This document shows positions 62,645-64,000 of a DNA stretch of 64,000 nucleotides, in pieces. The translations under genes were made by a program, and so were the position numbers. The stretch is taken from positions 1 through 64,000 of IMG/VR virus record IMGVR_UViG_3300005466_000025; one strand, given 5' to 3'. Numbering within the stretch: the stretch's first letter is position 1; each line of letters begins with the position of its first letter. The stretch is from a virus. Below the pieces are notes generated by a model. That model did no database searches and had not been told where the DNA came from. It saw nothing but the letters and a program-made list of their open reading frames with translations.

Positions 62645-63588
62645 TATTTTATGTATGTTCTGAAGTGCGAGAAGTCTGATCTATAGTATACACTATTTAG
62701 GACGGGTCCAATTTCCGATCCGTGTGAGATACATTTTCCGTTTCCAATATATATAACAACATGATGATATGGTGCCCCATTCCCATAAAATGCTAGGTCC
62801 CCAGGCTGTGGGGTCCCTGTTCTATTCCCATGCTGGACTAGTGTACCAGTATATCCCCAACCGTTATATCCTAGTCCGTTTGGATCAGGAACTCCTGCCC
62901 CCCAATATGTCCAGGTTGAGAATGATGAGCAATCCTCATAAAAAGGAATTTTTGGAGGACGAATCTTATTACGGACACCATACATTCTGAGTCCGGACTG
63001 GGTGTAGTGAATCTTGTATCTGTTGTTGTATCCAAAGGTTGCATAGGATACAATCACGGCGCGTGGTGACGTGTTGTAAATCTTGTTGGACTTGTTCATC
63101 AGGAAGGTGCCGTACTGATCATAGTATCTGGCTAGCTTCTTGTGTACATCAAGATCGTATACCCCGTCCCGCTTCATGTGGTTCTTTTCCTGGAATTCAC
63201 TTACGTTCTTCTGCATACCCTTACCAAAGAAACGTGTGAAGTTACCCCACTTTCTTATTCCAGCGGCAGCAAGGGCACGCTGGCAAGCCAACACATCATC
63301 CCCATGCATCATCATTGTTTTGTAGTAGAGGGAACGTGGCAATGGAACAACGTTCTTCTTGTTCAACATCAGTCTCAAATTTGCATCGGCATTTCTTTGA
63401 GCCTGCTCCGCCCGTTGCATATCAGTTAGGGGAATACCACCTACATGCTGATACTTTTCAAGTAGACTGTCGTCCCCGTCCTCATATCCCTCTGGCAATA
63501 CATCAAGTGGAACCTCATCCAAGGATGTGTAGACAAACTCCTCCGGGAGGAGTATCAACTTGTTTGTATAAACGTCAACTAGGCTCAT
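62644..63588 (-). CDS. endolysin with NlpC/P60 domain
   Basis: 314 aa. A peptidoglycan-binding repeat (about 95-150, ALAAAGIRKWGNFTRFFGKG, FQEKNHMKRDGVYDLDVHKKL) precedes an NlpC/P60 peptidase: FYEDCSSFSTW (catalytic Cys), TPQPGDLAFYGN and HHVVIYIGNGKCISHGSE (catalytic His). It should cleave stem peptides. Together with the preceding transglycosylase-like protein it provides a two-enzyme lysis set. Confidence 0.9.
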   Translation of the reverse strand: MSLVDVYTNKLILLPEEFVYTSLDEVPLDVLPEGYEDGDDSLLEKYQHVGGIPLTDMQRAEQAQRNADANLRLMLNKKNVVPLPRSLYYKTMMMHGDDVLACQRALAAAGIRKWGNFTRFFGKGMQKNVSEFQEKNHMKRDGVYDLDVHKKLARYYDQYGTFLMNKSNKIYNTSPRAVIVSYATFGYNNRYKIHYTQSGLRMYGVRNKIRPPKIPFYEDCSSFSTWTYWGAGVPDPNGLGYNGWGYTGTLVQHGNRTGTPQPGDLAFYGNGAPYHHVVIYIGNGKCISHGSEIGPVLNSVYYRSDFSHFRTYIK

Positions 63589-63896
63589 TATGGCAACTTA
63601 CATGGTGGTATGTGGTTTAGTCTCATAATTTGTTTGTTGATAACCGAGAGATATGCAGCCTTCACAGCCGGATCAAAGTGTTCCCCTTCAACCCTCTTGT
63701 GGTCCCTCTCTAGGAAATTGATTGCGATTTTGTTTCTGAACTTCTCCCTGTCACACTGTCTGATGATGAATATTGTTTGTTTTTTGTTAACTTTTCTGAT
63801 GGCCGCATCGTTTTGATACGCAAGAAACAGACCTATAACAACACCAATTGCTAAGGTTAAGTAACCCACCCTATTCTTTGTCTGTGCTGATACCAT
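63588..63896 (-). CDS. membrane-anchored lysis-module protein
   Basis: 102 aa. One N-terminal helix (YLTLAIGVVIGLFLAYQ) and a charged external domain. The topology (N-in, C-out) would suit a spanin-like or holin-associated factor, but a Gram-positive-type phage needs no classical spanin. Coupled to the endolysin. Confidence 0.65.
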   Translation of the reverse strand: MVSAQTKNRVGYLTLAIGVVIGLFLAYQNDAAIRKVNKKQTIFIIRQCDREKFRNKIAINFLERDHKRVEGEHFDPAVKAAYLSVINKQIMRLNHIPPCKLP

Positions 63897-63921
63897 CTTT
63901 CATAACATCTTCTCTCTGTTA

Positions 63922-64000
63922 TTACTTTAGCAGCTTTTGATTGCATTCTTCTATAGTAGGTATATGTCTTTTAGCATTCTTGAGGGCAATGATATATTTT
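63922..64000 (-). CDS. C-terminal end of a gene extending beyond the window
   Basis: Open minus-strand frame from the right edge to the stop at 63922 (KYIIALKNAKRHIPTIEECN, then QKLLK). Only 25 residues are visible; identity unknown. Confidence 0.45.
   Translation of the reverse strand, partial: KYIIALKNAKRHIPTIEECNQKLLK

Overview
This window is a segment of a large tailed-phage genome. The tail set (tape measure, Dit-like protein, major tail protein, tail terminator, no sheath or contractile baseplate genes) points to a siphovirus. The host is probably an actinobacterium: several genes sit on leaderless promoters (extended -10, then ATG 6-7 nt later), TTG and GTG starts are common, and the lysis genes suit a Gram-positive wall. 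Terminase, portal and DNA polymerase are not recognisable here, so the genome must continue beyond both ends. I saw no tRNA, CRISPR array, insertion sequence or integrase.

Layout. 1-730 (+): two small genes, each behind a terminator/promoter pair. 727-19636 (-): virion genes, read from right to left as Zn-ribbon protein, protease/scaffold, decoration, major capsid, connector, tail terminator, major tail, papain-like protein, gp10-like protein, tail chaperones with a -1 frameshift, 1906-aa tape measure, Dit, tail and fibre proteins. 19702-22036 (+): HTH-phosphoesterase and dNMP kinase. 22028-28573 (-): glycosyltransferase, a LamG-like fibre protein, a secreted beta-helix protein, a C1q-like fibre protein and a phosphoesterase. 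28640-31010 (+): tightly overlapping small genes.

31011-36360 is a compositionally distinct island. It begins with about 1.2 kb without genes and continues with small genes, most of them bracketed by matched inverted arms whose mismatches are largely G-U compatible. This looks like a string of RNA stem-closed gene loops. 36479-41547 (+) holds Zn-ribbon and membrane miniproteins, a sigma factor overlapping a LuxR-type gene, and another phosphoesterase. 41547-48318 (+) is an amide-bond-forming cluster: GNAT acetyltransferase, three amidoligases, a zinc deaminase, a class II glutamine amidotransferase and a RimK-like ATP-grasp ligase. 48299-52255 (+) is a compact run of small genes including a zincin, ended by a strong terminator.

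52353-54421 (+) holds an unassigned 301-aa protein, a zinc-finger protein and a secreted lysozyme-like protein. 54418-61152 (-) is a surface-sugar and nucleotide module: several glycosyltransferases, FkbM-like and other methyltransferases, a TagD-like cytidylyltransferase, thymidine kinase and an HD hydrolase. 61268-64000 (-) is the lysis module: holin-like protein, transglycosylase-like protein, NlpC/P60 endolysin and a membrane-anchored protein.

The strongest candidates for undescribed biology are the bracketed cassettes of the 31-36 kb island, the amidoligase cluster, and three genes that appear to start at AUU or AUC exactly 6 nt after AGGAGG.
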